The notes: generated from the letters alone by a model not told the origin. Positions 1 to 10,481 are shown, counted from the stretch's first letter. The stretch: DNA of 30,242 bases from Prorocentrum cordatum (GCA_963575745.1 CAUYUJ010015009.1:123531-153772); one strand, 5' to 3'. A program made the numbers and translations.

Positions 1-2295
1 CCAAGGTTTGCACACGTGGACGGGCAAGGCTTTCGGTTTGCGCAGAGAATCTTCCGGATTCAAAGAAGATTCCTAAATATTCGTCGAGGTTCCTAAGGAT
101 TCCGAGGGATTCGTCGGGAGCCGTAGGGAGTCGTAAGGATTCCTGGGGAGTCGTAGGGATTCGCAAGGATTTCTAAAGATTCCTAGGGATCCCTAAGGAT
201 TCATAAAAAGGTTCCTAAGCATTCTCCTCGGGATTCCGAGGTATTGAATCCTTCGGAATCCTTGCGCATCCTGAGGATTCGCGGGGTTTCCTAAGGATTT
301 CACTAGGGACCCGGACGGGCAAGGCGTTCGGTCTGCGCAGGGAGCCTCAAGGATTCGCAACGGGTTCCTATGGATTCCTAGTGAGTCGTAGGAGTTCCTG
401 GATTCCGATGGGTTCTTCCAAAAGATTCCTAAGGAATCCTCAAGATTCTTAGGCATTTCTACGGATTCGTAAGTGGTGAAGTGGTATCCTTAGGAATCCA
501 TGCGAATCGTAAGGATTCGTCAGGGTTCCCAAGGACTTCGCTAGGGACCCGGACGGGCAAGGCGCTTGGTTTGCGCAGAGAAAGAGTCTTCAGGATTCGC
601 AAGGGGTTCCTAAGGATTCGTAGGGATTCCTAAGCTTTCCTATGTGCTAGGAAATCGTCAAGAGTCGTACGGACTCCTACGGAGTCGTAGGGGGTCGTGG
701 GGATTCCTCAGGATACCTAGGGATTCCTCGGGAGTCGTGGGGATCCCCAAGGATTCCTCAGGATTCTAAGGGTGTCGTAGGGATTCGTATGGATATCTAA
801 GGATTCCTACGGATGCCTAGGGAGTCTTAGGCATTCGTAGGGATTCCTAAAGATTCCAAGGGATGCCCAAGAATTCCTAGACATGTCCGGGGATTCGTAG
901 GTCGTGAACTCCTTAGGCTTCCTTGCAACTCGTAAGGATGTGCCAAGGTTTCGTAAGGATCTCCCTAGGGAACCCGGCGCACAGGGCGTTCGGTTTGCGC
1001 AAGGTGTCTTCAAGATTCGCCAAGGATTCCTAAGGATTCGTAAGGATTCCTAAGGATTCCGGTGGATTCCAAAGGAGACGCAGGGAGCCGTAAGGATTCC
1101 TAAGGAGTCGTAGGGAGTTGCAAGGATCCCCAAGGATTCTCAAGGATTCCTACGGATTCCTAGGGACTCCTACGGATTCCGAAAGATTCCTGAGGGCTCG
1201 TAAATATTCCGATGTTTTTCTAGCGATTTGAGGTAGTGAAATCTATAGGAATTCGTGTAAGGGTTCCTAAGGATTTCACAAGGGACACGGACGGGCAAGG
1301 CGTTCGGCTTGCGCAAGGAATCTTAAGGATTCGCTAGGGATTCGTAGGGGATCCCTAGGGATTCCTAGGAATCCCGAGGTAGTGAAATTCTTAGGAATCC
1401 TTGCGCATCGTAAGAATTTGCTGGGTTTCCTAAGGATCTCACTAGGGACCCGGGGCGTTCGGTTTGCGCAAGGAGTCTTCAGGATTCGCCAGGGATTCCA
1501 AAGGATTCCGAAGGATTCGTAGGGATTCCTAAGGATTCCGAAGGTTTCTTCGGGATTCCTAAAAAGATTCTTAGGGATTCCTGCAAGTTCTTGAAGGATC
1601 CTAGGGGTTCCTAAGGACTCCTGGAGATTCCTATGGATTCCTAGAGATTACTGGGGGTTCGTAAGGATTCCGAAATTCGTAAGGATTCCAAGAGATTCCT
1701 ACGGATTCCGAGATAATGAAATCCTGCCGAAACCTGGCAAATCGTAAGGATTCGCGGGGTTTCCGAAGGATTTCGCTAGGGACCCGGACGCGCAGGGCGC
1801 TCGGTTTGCGCAAGGAGTCTTAAGGATTCGCTAGGCATTCTTAAGGATCCTAAGGGATCTTAAGGATTCCTAAGGATTCCTTGGGATTTCAGGGTTTCCT
1901 AAGGATCCCTATGAATTCCTAAAGAGATTCCTACGGATTCCGACATTGATACTTGCAAATCGTGAGGATTCGCTGAGTTTCCCAAGGATTTCACTAGGGA
2001 GCCGGACGCACAGGGCGTTCGGTTTGCGCAATGAATCTTCAGGATTCCTAGGGATTCCGAGGGATTCCTCGGGAGTGGTACGGATTCCTACGGATTCTTG
2101 GGGAATCGTAGAGATTCCCAGAAAGGTCCCCAGAGATTCCTAGGCAGGGAAATCCTTAGGAATCTTTGCAAATCGTAAGAATTCGCGGGGTCTCCTAAGG
2201 ATTCCTAAAGCTTTCACTAGGGACTGGGACGCGCAGGGCGTTCGGGACCCGGACGCGCAGGGCGTGCGGCCCGGACGGACGGTCAGGTCGTTACC
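1..2295. repeat. Degenerate decamer repeat field with recurring GC-rich core
   Basis: The stretch is built from imperfect 10-12-bp units of the type AAGGATTCCTA / TAGGGATTCGT, many of them near-palindromic around GGATTCC. Embedded in it is a recurring module in which the GGATTCC units lead into CTAGGGACCCGGACGGGCAA and then GGCGTTCGGTTTGCGCA. Core copies start near 18, 313, 551, 975, 1289, 1451 (shortened), 1786, 2003 and 2226, with a further fused partial copy near 2250. Spacing is irregular, about 160-425 bp. Frames on both strands stay open for 60-90 codons only because the repeat lacks stops, so the Ser/Arg/Pro-rich translations are not evidence of genes. I see no gene here. Confidence 0.9.
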
Positions 2296-2642
<347 letters not shown>

Positions 2643-2742
2643 NNNNNNNNNNNNNNNNNNNNNNNNNNNNNNNNNNNNNNNNNNNNNNNNNNNNNNNNNN
2701 NNNNNNNNNNNNNNNNNNNNNNNNNNNNNNNNNNNNNNNNNN
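2643..2742. other. Assembly gap (100 N)
   Basis: Exactly 100 N. A round number suggests a scaffold placeholder of unknown true size. The 3' terminus of E1 probably falls in it. Confidence 0.98.
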
Positions 2743-2830
2743 GAAGATGCCGCAGGCCGCCGACGCGGGGCGGCGGCGGGGCGGCGGCGCGGGGGGGCTC
2801 TCTCCCTCGCTCGCTCCCCGCCAACCGCTC
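2743..2830 (-). other. E1 3' untranslated GC-rich end
   Basis: GCGGCGG-rich followed on the plus strand by CTCTCTCCC-rich sequence. The equivalent places in E2 (10501-10640) and E3 (17885-17980) have the same G-rich then CT-rich order, which suggests a shared 3' region. It is cut by the gap. Confidence 0.5.
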
Positions 2831-3205
2831 TCACCGCCGCGGCCGACGACGACGCCCCCGACCTCTTTCCCCTGCAAGCCTCCTCCCTACCGACCTTCCC
2901 TCCGCAGTCCACGGATGGGGCCGAGGGGGCGCTGGCGGTGGGGCCCCGCCCGCAGGCGGGGTGAGAGGGGCGCGCTCGAACTCGGCCTGCCAAGTGAATC
3001 CGCCATCCTCCTCAGGGGCGGAAGCAAACTTGAGATATTCATTCAAGCGGACAGGCGCAGCCTCGGACGGAACAGGCCGAGGGAGAGACTGGGCTCTAGC
3101 AGCCTGGGCCTGGATCTCTGCGACCAGCAGCGAAGAGGGGGGCCCGCGGTGCGACGGATACAAGCCCTTCGCAAGGCGGCTAAGGTTCCCCCTCCCTTTA
3201 CGGGA
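2831..3205 (-). pseudogene. E1 C-terminal tail fragment (NLSRLAKGL motif)
   Basis: Continues the E1 protein after a 19-G run shifts the frame. It contains GRGNLSRLAKGLYPSHRGP, which matches GGQNLSRIGKGLLSG in E2 (near 10685-10640) and a weaker GQASRRLARG in E3. In E2 this motif directly follows the CxxCG module in the same frame, so in E1 the two halves were once continuous. Past it the frame holds a plausible Ala/Glu-containing stretch and then Arg/Pro-rich translation of GC-rich DNA up to the stop. Function unknown; it is a conserved terminus of this retroelement family. Confidence 0.6.
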
Positions 3206-3224
3206 GGGGGGGGGGGGGGGGGGG
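3206..3224. repeat. 19-G homopolymer inside E1 coding region
   Basis: Run of 19 G on the plus strand (C on the coding strand). The C-terminal zinc module ends here in a proline run, and the family motif resumes in another frame on the other side. Either a true expansion or an assembly length error would give this. Confidence 0.95.
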
Positions 3225-5990
3225 CGCGGGTTTGGCCAGGTTGCGTCCGTCAACCGCCGCCGTAAACCCACAGAAAGCACAGTACTTCAGACCAAACCGA
3301 GACCACTCTCTGAGAGCGTGAGGAGGATGCAAGGCCACGCCTCCAACCTTGGGCGCCCCGCACGCCGCCAGGAACCCGTCGCCGAGGAAACGGTCGCAGG
3401 GGGCAGCGGAGGAGGAAGGAGGACCAGGCCCTGCAGCCGTTGGGCAAGCCGTGGCCGCGAATTCCAGGAGCTTCGTCCGAGGCACAATCTGAGCACATCC
3501 AGAACGCATCCAACGATTGCTGCACCGCGAAAGGCGGTGCGACGAGGGGTCCAGGGCCCTAGTCAAGTTTGACAAAACCTGGGTCCTGGACCTGGGTGCT
3601 CTGGGGCCGAGTTCAGGAGCAACCGCTACACTATCGAACAGAGCGCGCCGAGCTCTTCTGCGGACGAGCAAGGCAGTGACATCCCATCGATCCGTGAACG
3701 GGATCGGGTGTCTGACCGACGTTTCCCAACCCCTCCTCGCCGCCCACCCCGCCCAGACATCAGTGCAAGCATTGCCGTGAGAAGGGAAAGCTTGAAAAAG
3801 GGAAGTCACACGCTCGGGCTCGGCTTCCAGGTGGGAAGCAGCCCAGACAACCTCCACGGACCCTGGTCCACGATTTTTGGCCGCCTGCAGGATTCTAACC
3901 CAGAGCTCCGCATGTTGGCCATAAGGCCGAGCAGCGCGGCCAGACCTCCAGCCTTCAACAACAGGCTTGCAATCGCAAGCGTAAGCTATATCACCAGACG
4001 AATTCTCGAGGCACAAGGCCAGTGCCAGGAGCTCTGATCGGGGCACAATCTGACGTCGTCCTGAGAGACAGGCAGCCACGCCGCAGACGGGGAGCCACAT
4101 AGCACCAGAAGGATCCCCGTCCAAGGCCCGACGCATGACTACCACCGCTGCTCCGCAGCGTCTCCGACGATCGTCTGAGCTGTGCTCACCCCCTGAGCCG
4201 TCCCCAAACAGGTAGAGGGGAGGGTGCCCCGCAAGGGCCGAGAGCTCCTTCAACAAACACTGGCCGAGGAAAATAGGGTCGGAAAATCCAGGTCCTTCCG
4301 CAAAACGAGGAACAATGAGGCTGGCTGCAGGCACTCCCCTCAACCACAAGGAAGGGTCAAGGTCGGCATTCGCCAACGCCTGCGGGATGAGTGCGTCCGT
4401 GGACGTGTAGTCAGGGTGGGAGCCATTTTTCGGACACTCCCAGATACGGTGGCGCAGCGTCTCAGGGGCAGCTCTGCATCGTGGGCACCGACGATCGGCT
4501 TGGTACCCAGCCTCGTGCTGCCTCTGCTGCGTCCACTGCCCACCTGCTGTGACCGAGACCGTCGCACCCCACAGGTCCATGTCGCCCTTCCTGGCGAAGG
4601 CCTCCAAGTCTCGCCGAATCCCATGCAGGTCGGCACCATCAGCGAGCTGTTCACCATCTGGATGCTTAGCAGCCAGCCGCCAGGCAGCCGCACTGCAATC
4701 GTGTTCAAAATCTGCCAAGAGCTCACTGAAATCCTCCAGCACGGTGTCGCTGTAGCCATCTTCGCCGACGGAGAGGAACGTGTAGTCCTCTGGCCCCTCT
4801 GCACCTGAGCGTCGCCAACGGGTGACCTCCAAGGGCATCCAACCCGCCTGCAACAGTGTAGCCTGAAGGGCAGCAGTGGGCCCGCGGACGCCACGCCAAC
4901 GGACACGATCACCCAGTCCAACACGAACACGAGGCCAAACTCGGGAAATGCGGACATGCAAGTACGGGTGCGCAATCCACATACGGAACCACTCATTAAG
5001 TACATCCCGTCGAAGCTGCACGGAGGGGTCGCTAGTGCCAAGCGTAGCCTGCAATACTGTCTGTAAGCAACGCCCCTTCTTGCGGCCAGCAATCGGAACT
5101 GACGCTTTCCTGCGCAGCTTGGCCATCATGGAGGGCGGCAAGCCATGCGCTCGATGCCCATATGTAGCTGAGGGAAGCGCACCTGCCCTCCACAAGCCAC
5201 GCGCCACCTTGTGGCTGCCGGCAAGTCGACGCAGCTTCTGGATCTTGCCCTGTCGCGCGGTAGCCCTGACCAGTCGAGCGCGAAACTTGGGTCGGGCGCG
5301 CCGTCGAGCACCAGCTGCGTCAACTCCCAGGTCGACCGCCGAGGAGGCGTGGGTGACAGGAATGCCCATGCTCTTCAAGGAGGTGACCAGAGACAACCCC
5401 AGCGCGTCATCGCTGGCGACAAGCTTCGTCTTGTCCGAGATCGTCATGCGGTGGTCCTTGAACGCATTAGCCAAGGACTGGGCGGCCGTCAACATGTCTC
5501 CAATCCCAGTAGCACGCGCACCCTCCGTCCTGCAAGCCGTGTCATCAATGAATGTCCAAAGCCCCGCGCATGGGCTCACCACATGAGCCTCCTGGAGGAG
5601 GCCGTGCAGTATCACCTTGGCCATGTCCACTCCCCGCGGAGATCCAGCAACAATAGACTTGCCAGGCTCCAGGGCGGAGCTGGCCAAGACGCCCCGCTTG
5701 ATGAGACGAGGTGCCGCATGCATACCCACCTCCAGGACAGTGATGATGGCAGGGTAACGAAGAGAGCGACTGGCCTTCAGCAGCAGCACAAAACTGATCG
5801 AATCGTAAAACTTCTGCAAATCTAGAAAGAGTATGGCGTATGACACGCCCATCCCACGCGCGCATTCATCCAGGATGGCCCTAGCCAGCGCCGCCCGCAA
5901 CGCTGAGGACCCCGCGATCGCTATGTCCCAAAAAGCTTTGCTTCTCCGTCCAAGAGTAAGACGGCGCTGAACGCATCCTGCTCCGCAACT
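3225..5990 (-). pseudogene. E1 RT palm/thumb, zinc knuckle, RNase H and C-terminal zinc module
   Basis: Second half of the E1 polyprotein, in one open frame. RT motif A is ILFLDLQKFYDSI (Asp codon 5822-5820). A motif-B-like SPRG lies near 5655-5610. Motif C is WTFIDDTACRT (Asp-Asp 5546-5541). A thumb region ends in VDLGVDAAGARRR. The knuckle CPRCRAAPETLRHRIWECP (about 4490-4431) is a CxxC-H-C set. RNase H follows at about 4217-3735 with all acidic positions recognisable: FGDGSGG, PRSELLAL, YACDCKPVVEG, ASHLEAEP and NACTDVW. Then comes a C-terminal KYCAFCGF module (about 3315-3230). The RT copies the element RNA at the nicked target, and RNase H would remove template RNA. The frame is disconnected from the endonuclease half by a one-base shift between about 5930 and 5990. 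Confidence 0.85.
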
Positions 5991-8885
5991 TGGCCGTGTG
6001 CGGCATAAGACCCAGCGCTCTGTGGCCGCCCGCCTCCTTTGGAATGGAGGCGCCGAGAACCGTCGTGATCCCCACTGGCCACACCCCTGATAGTTCAATG
6101 CCATTCAAGAAGTTCACCAGCGCGCGGCGGCCACAATCTGGAAGTCGCAGCACTTCATTAGGTCCAAGAGCGTCAACTCCTTGAGCCTTGCTCGATGGCA
6201 TGGCCCGTAGGGTGGAGGTGAGCTGGTCAAGATCGAAGGGCGGCAGTGCCTCCTCCAAGGCGTCCGGGTGCAGCTGGTCCAGCCAGTAGTGGAGGTCCTC
6301 CTGGGTGTCCACCTTCTCGCGCCAGATCTCAGACCAGTGCTGGCGCTTGCCCCCCAAGAGAAGCTGAGGGTGACTGGTGGGGCAACCATCAGGGCCAGCG
6401 CCTTCCCATTCTGGTGGGGGATCGGGCTTGACATGACGATGCGCTAAGCCTGGCTTGAGTCGCCACTGCTCGCGGACCCACGCCATGAAACTGGCCGTAG
6501 ATGCTGTCATTGCCCGTGCGGAAGCCCAGTCCGCACAGCGCTGGGCCAGCTGTGCGACCTGGTCCAGCGCACCATCCTCTAGCTCATCCAGAATGCCCGC
6601 GTCCGAGACCCAAGCCTCAGCAAGCTCGAGCGTAGTCTTCTTGCCAAAGTACGCGTCTTTCTTCAGCAGATCCAGACTCTGCAGATGCCGACGTAGTTGG
6701 GACAGGCAGTCCCGAGCCTGGCACAGGTCAACCCCGTTGCGGGTAAGACCACGAAAACGAACCAATAGGGTGGTGGTGATGCCCCACCGCTCGGCATAGC
6801 TGTTCCTCATATGGGTACGTCCAAGAGTGGCCCGCAGCCTCGACCACTTCACCACGGCCCCTGCGGCGCGACCCACGCGCGCGCACCGATCTGGACCGAC
6901 CAGGCCATCCGTGTCGAGGATGGCTTGTTCCAAGGTAGAGACCCAACAAACGTACCCATCAGAAATGCGCTCACGCTCTTCCACACGCCACTGCAGAATT
7001 CGGTAATCAGGGGGGTGCACTGCAGGTAACGCACCCCTAGGACGGCATCGCCAAGCTTGAGCTCGCCAAGCCTGCGCACGTGCATGGATCCGGACTTGGT
7101 CCTCGATGCTAGGGGCGACCGTAGGGCCACTGACGGTTGACTCACAACGCAACTGCACATGACTTGGCCCGACCGCCTTCCCCAAACTAATGCCTTGTTG
7201 GTGTGCTGGAGCGGGTGGCACATCCTGATGGAAAACAGCTTGGTCGCCCAACCAGACAGGTCCAGAGAGAGAAGGATCGCACGGTGAGGCCAGAGTCGAC
7301 GGCGGATCCAGCACAGCACAAAGCGGATCCAGCACCCTATCCACCTCCTGGAGCATATCAAAGACATCCAAATCCATGGTGGTAGGCGCTCGTACAGCGT
7401 TCTGGCTGAGAGGTCCCAGAAGGTCGGTGCCCTCAACCCCAGTATGCCTTGCGGCGAAGGGGCGAGCAATGCGTGCCTCCTGGGCCGTTTCCCCATCCGC
7501 GAAAACGTGGCGACGCGCAGACCTCTGCGAAGATGAGCTCGCCGTCTGAGTCGCACATGTGCCCATCCCAGAGGAATGCACGTCTCTGGCCAGATGGGCA
7601 GGCCACTGTGAAGACGAGCTAACAATCTGAGTCGCACATGTGCCCATCCCAGAGGAATGCACGTCTCTGGCCAGATGGGCAATAGCAATGGCGGCCGCCG
7701 CACATCCCGAGGCAGGGGCCCCCCAATCACTACAGCTCGGGTCCACGCCTCCGCAAGGGAGGGGCGCGCCGAACAGCCGCGGGCCCACGCCTCCGCAGAG
7801 GGGCGCGCCGTGCCACGGGTCCACACCGCCGTGGAAAGACGCACCGTGGGACTGGGAGGCCCAAGGGCCTGGGGGCAGCGCAGACAGTGCCGCCAGCCAC
7901 GCATCCTCAGTCACCAAGAAGGGCACGCGCACTTCCTCCCCCTCTTGATGCTCCGAGGTCGCGAGCTCCACCTGGCTCGCAACAAAACCTTCATGCAAGT
8001 CCTCAGGGAGAGCTTCTTTACGCCTCTGGGGTGCAGCAGCACGTCGACGCTGCCTCTTGCTATCAGGTTGGGCTTGGGCACGCGGCCGCATGGCAGTGGG
8101 CAGAGCCTTGGGCACGACTAACTTCGAGACCCAGCGCTCCTCCCGAGCGCCCTTGATGGCGATCAGAATTCCACAATGAGTCTTCCAAGGAACGCTCTGC
8201 GCCGCATGCAACGTCATATCAGGGCAGGTATGGCTTGCAAGCACATAATCATACAGGCGGCCTGGGCCCTTATCACAAGTCACTTTACAGTTCAAAGGGG
8301 CCTCCACCCGCGCCTGCAGCTGCTGAGCCCATCCGCTGGCAACGAGACTGAGCGGTTCACAATTCCAATCAGCCACAACCAGCCACGGGTCCGCGAGGGC
8401 CCGAGTGAAAAACGCCAGTGCGACCATGATGTCGTTATTGATGCCGCGGAAATCCAGGCCAGGCTGCAGGTGGGCCGCGATCACCGCAACGTTCCCCGTC
8501 TTCAAGTGCAGGGTGCGAGGGGCGAACCCCTTGCAGGGGTCCTGGCGGCCTTCAGCACGGGCGGCCGCTCGCATACGCTGGAAAGAGGAGCTGGCAACAA
8601 ACTTGCGTGTGAATATCCATTCGCCTCCACTCGGGCCCGACTCCGAACGCCCAGAGGGACGCGCTGGAGTAAAGCTCAACTGCCATCCGTCCTTGTCGAG
8701 GTCGGTCTCCAGCTGTGGCAAGACGTTCGCCCCTTGATGGGCCTCCACCAGGGCCACAACTGAATGATCGTAGAACTTCTCCGTGAGGGACCGTCGGGCC
8801 TGGGGGCCCCACTCAGTGATGTTAGAATAGAACACCGTGGCATCTCCATCTGAGGCGCCCGTGCTACCCGCGCTCGTGGGCGGTG
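5935..8885 (-). pseudogene. E1 EEP endonuclease, linker and RT N-terminal part
   Basis: One open frame. The EEP domain (about 8850-8165) starts at TVFYSNITEWGP. It has the acidic residue in LVEAHQG (Glu codon 8745-8743), VVADWNCEP (Asp 8370-8368), GRLYDYVLAS and THCGI (His 8178-8176), so the usual SDH is changed to KTH. This enzyme would nick target DNA to prime reverse transcription. A basic stretch DSKRQRRRAAAPQRRKE (about 8075-8010) could act in nuclear import or DNA binding. A long low-complexity linker includes a 27-residue tandem duplication. RT fingers follow: KAQGVDALGPNEVLRL and IPKEAGGHRALGLMPHTAKL (about 6205-5985). After that this frame is lost and the palm continues in the neighbouring frame. 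Confidence 0.82.
7546..7707 (-). repeat. 81-bp in-frame tandem duplication
   Basis: Two copies, starting at 7546 and 7627, period 81 bp, almost identical over the first 55 bp. They encode two 27-residue units of the form AHLARDVHSSGMGTCATQ plus a variable Ser-rich end. The length is a multiple of three and the frame is preserved. Next to it (about 7735-7850) a shorter pattern GAPLxxGGVxP recurs about three times. Confidence 0.9.
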
Positions 8886-9540
8886 GCAGGCTCAGCAGGA
8901 GCGTCGCGACCTGGAGCAGCAGCTTCAGCGGCGGCCTCCCCGCGGCTAGCGGCCTGCTGGGCCTCGCGCGAGGATGCGGCGATGGGGGCGACCAGCTTGG
9001 CGCGCTCCTCCGCCGGCGGCTGGGCTGGGGAGCCTGCGCCGCCGCCACTGCCCTCGGGCGCAGTTGAGGCAGGCGCTGCATCCGCGGCCGCACCCTCTGC
9101 CTCGTCAGCCCTGGCCTGGCCGCCCTCAGCACGCCGCCTCTTGCGAGGGGCACGCAGCGCCTGCTTAGCCGAGGCAAGCAGCTCCTTGAACTGCTGCTCG
9201 CGGGCCTTGGCCTGGGTGGCGATGTCGCCGAGCTCGCGCTGGAACTGCAGCAGCTTCTGCTTGTCCTCCTCCTCGTAGTCGCCCAGGCCCTGGAAGAGCT
9301 GGGGGTCGACTCCGAAGATAGGGGGGGGGGCCTCGCCGACATCAGCGGCAGCAGCGGCCTCAGCTCTGACGCCTGCACCACTACCGCCCTTCGTGGCCTC
9401 CTGCGCAACCAAGCGGGCCTGGTCTGCCTCGAAGAGCTCCTCCGCTGCCACGAGCTGGCGCCCCTTGCGCTCCTCCAGCCAGGCCTCCGCCGCCAGAAAC
9501 GGCTTGGAAGCCTCGGCCAGCTTGGCCTGCTTCTGAGCGC
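8864..9540 (-). pseudogene. E1 coiled-coil Gag-like segment, displaced frame
   Basis: This frame gives a credible protein while the frame joining its two neighbours here gives only Ser/Arg/Pro-rich noise. It has Ala/Glu/Lys-rich helical stretches such as KQAKLAEASKPFLAAEAW and LLQFQRELGDIATQAKAREQ, a patch APRKRRRAE, and an Ala/Pro-rich end. It probably served as the RNA-binding or assembly part, as ORF1 or Gag proteins do in non-LTR elements. The zinc ribbon before it (to about 9540) and the EEP after it (from about 8880) lie in one common frame, so two opposite one-base shifts bracket this segment. A 10-G run (9321-9330) reads as a proline run and does not itself break the frame. Confidence 0.6.
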
Positions 9541-9975
9541 AGAGCGAGTAGCTTCTCGCAAGACAACGTACGGGCACTTAGCCTTGGGCTTGGGCTTGAC
9601 CCGCTCAGCCGCCTCCTCGAACTGGTGAGCGAGCTCCAGCGCAGTAGAGTCCGAGAAGAGACCAGCCAACTTGAGATACTGCTGCAGGAGCTGCGCGGGC
9701 TCGGCCTTGGACGGGAGCGGAGGCCAATCCTTGGAATATGGGGGCCCAGCCGGGGTAGACCACTCGGACTTATCAGAGTGCGCCCACGGGGCGCGGGAAT
9801 GCTCCGAGCGGATCCAAGGCGCATTCTCGAAGCCTGAGACGTGGGAACCACAGACTTTGCACTTCCCATGTCGCAACCGAAGACGCCAATCCCAAGCCCA
9901 GCTGCCGCAGGGGCTGCAAGTAGTGTGCGACGATTTCTGATTCTTCGCGCCGTTGGCCGACTTCTGACGGGTCAC
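9541..9975 (-). pseudogene. E1 N-terminal zinc ribbon
   Basis: Contains CSPCGSWAWDWRLRLRHGKC followed by KVCG, that is two CxxC pairs 16 residues apart with conserved Trp and Arg, a zinc-ribbon or RanBP2-like layout. Downstream are a short helical stretch and a basic KPKPKAKCP. The given start is a GTG, not a credible eukaryotic start. I found no ATG between the spliced leader and the ribbon, and the first ATG (near 9869) is out of frame. The frame is open further upstream with more cysteines (DTCGCL). So the start codon is either lost or upstream of a frame change. Likely role: nucleic-acid binding by the Gag-like part. Confidence 0.6.
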
Positions 9976-10136
9976 CAGGCAACCGCAGGTGTCAACTTGG
10001 CGGTGTCCAGTGCTGGGGCAGACCAGCGCAGGAAGGCAGCTGCGTCGCCTGGCGACTCACGCAGCGGTGCGATGAGAACTCGGGAGTCTAGCCGCGGACT
10101 AGCGGTATCCACTTGTTCCACTGGGGAACTCAAAAC

Positions 10137-10158
10137 CTTGAGCCAAAATGGCTACGGA
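10137..10158 (-). other. Exact dinoflagellate spliced-leader sequence (DinoSL)
   Basis: On the minus strand, positions 10158 to 10137 read TCCGTAGCC, then ATTTT, then GGCTCAAG, a full 22-base match to the DinoSL consensus DCCGUAGCC...GGCUCAAG with D = U. Dinoflagellates add this leader to nuclear mRNAs by trans-splicing. Here it is fused to the 5' end of E1 (zinc ribbon begins about 160 bp downstream) and its first base touches the TCC tail of E2. This is expected of a reverse-transcribed, trans-spliced RNA. Alternative: a stray SL RNA gene, since GT follows the leader and a short GTTCC/GGAAC hairpin lies just downstream. Confidence 0.93.
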
Positions 10159-10388
10159 GGAGGAGGGGGAGGATGAGGGGGAGGAGGGGGAGGGGGAGGA
10201 TGAGGAGGAGGAGGAAGAGGAGGGGGGGGAAGAGGAGGCGGAGGAGGCGGAGGCGGAGGCGGAGGAGGAAGAGGAGGAGGGGGAGGAGGAGGAGGAGGAG
10301 GAGGAGGAGGAGGGGAGGAGGAGGAAGAGGAGGGGGGGAAGAGGAGGCGGAGGAGGCGGACGCGGAGGCGGAGGAGGAAGAGGATGAG

Positions 10389-10420
<32 letters not shown>

Positions 10421-10455
10421 GGAGGAGGAGGAGGAGGAGGAGGAGGCGGAGGAGG
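10159..10455. repeat. (GGA)n / (TCC)n tract, E2 3' tail
   Basis: About 300 bp of GGA/GAGG-rich purine sequence on the plus strand, with GCGGA and GATGA variants and internal repeats such as GAAGAGGAGGGGGG. On the minus strand it is a TCC-rich pyrimidine tail following CCCTATATATCC of E2 and directly preceding the DinoSL of E1. The Glu-, Arg- or Pro-rich translations are artefacts. Confidence 0.93.
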
Positions 10456-10469
10456 ATATATAGGGCAAA

Positions 10470-10481
10470 GTCTCGATGACC
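10470..10481 (-). other. E2 3'-terminal motif GGTCATCGAGAC
   Basis: Eleven of 12 bases match the motif at the same relative place in E3 (17842-17831, GGTCATCGGGAC). Both sit just before TA-rich sequence and the TCC tail. It may be part of the RNA structure recognised by the RT. Confidence 0.55.

Larger units (their letters stand above)
2743..10158 (-). mobile_element. E1: near full-length EEP-RT-RNase H non-LTR retrotransposon
   Basis: About 7.4 kb on the minus strand. It begins with an exact DinoSL (10158-10137). Then come a zinc ribbon, a coiled-coil segment, a linker, an EEP endonuclease, RT, a zinc knuckle, RNase H, a C-terminal zinc module and a GC-rich then CT-rich 3' region that stops at the gap. 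No long terminal repeats are visible, and the endonuclease is of the apurinic-like EEP type, so this is a non-LTR element. It is broken by at least four frame changes (near 3206-3224, 5930-5990, 8870-8890 and 9540). No ATG precedes the zinc ribbon in its frame. The RT and RNase H catalytic residues survive, so the copy is fairly young. Confidence 0.85.

Noticed and set aside
3517-9067. Many plus-strand open frames of 60-200 codons across E1
   Set aside because: They are complements of the recognised minus-strand retroelement coding sequence in GC-rich DNA and contain no motifs.
10137-10158. Interpretation as an SL RNA gene
   Set aside because: GT follows the leader and a small hairpin lies downstream, but the leader abuts the tail of E2 and is followed at about 160 bp by the E1 zinc ribbon, and there are no tandem copies as usual for SL RNA genes. 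Kept as an alternative only.
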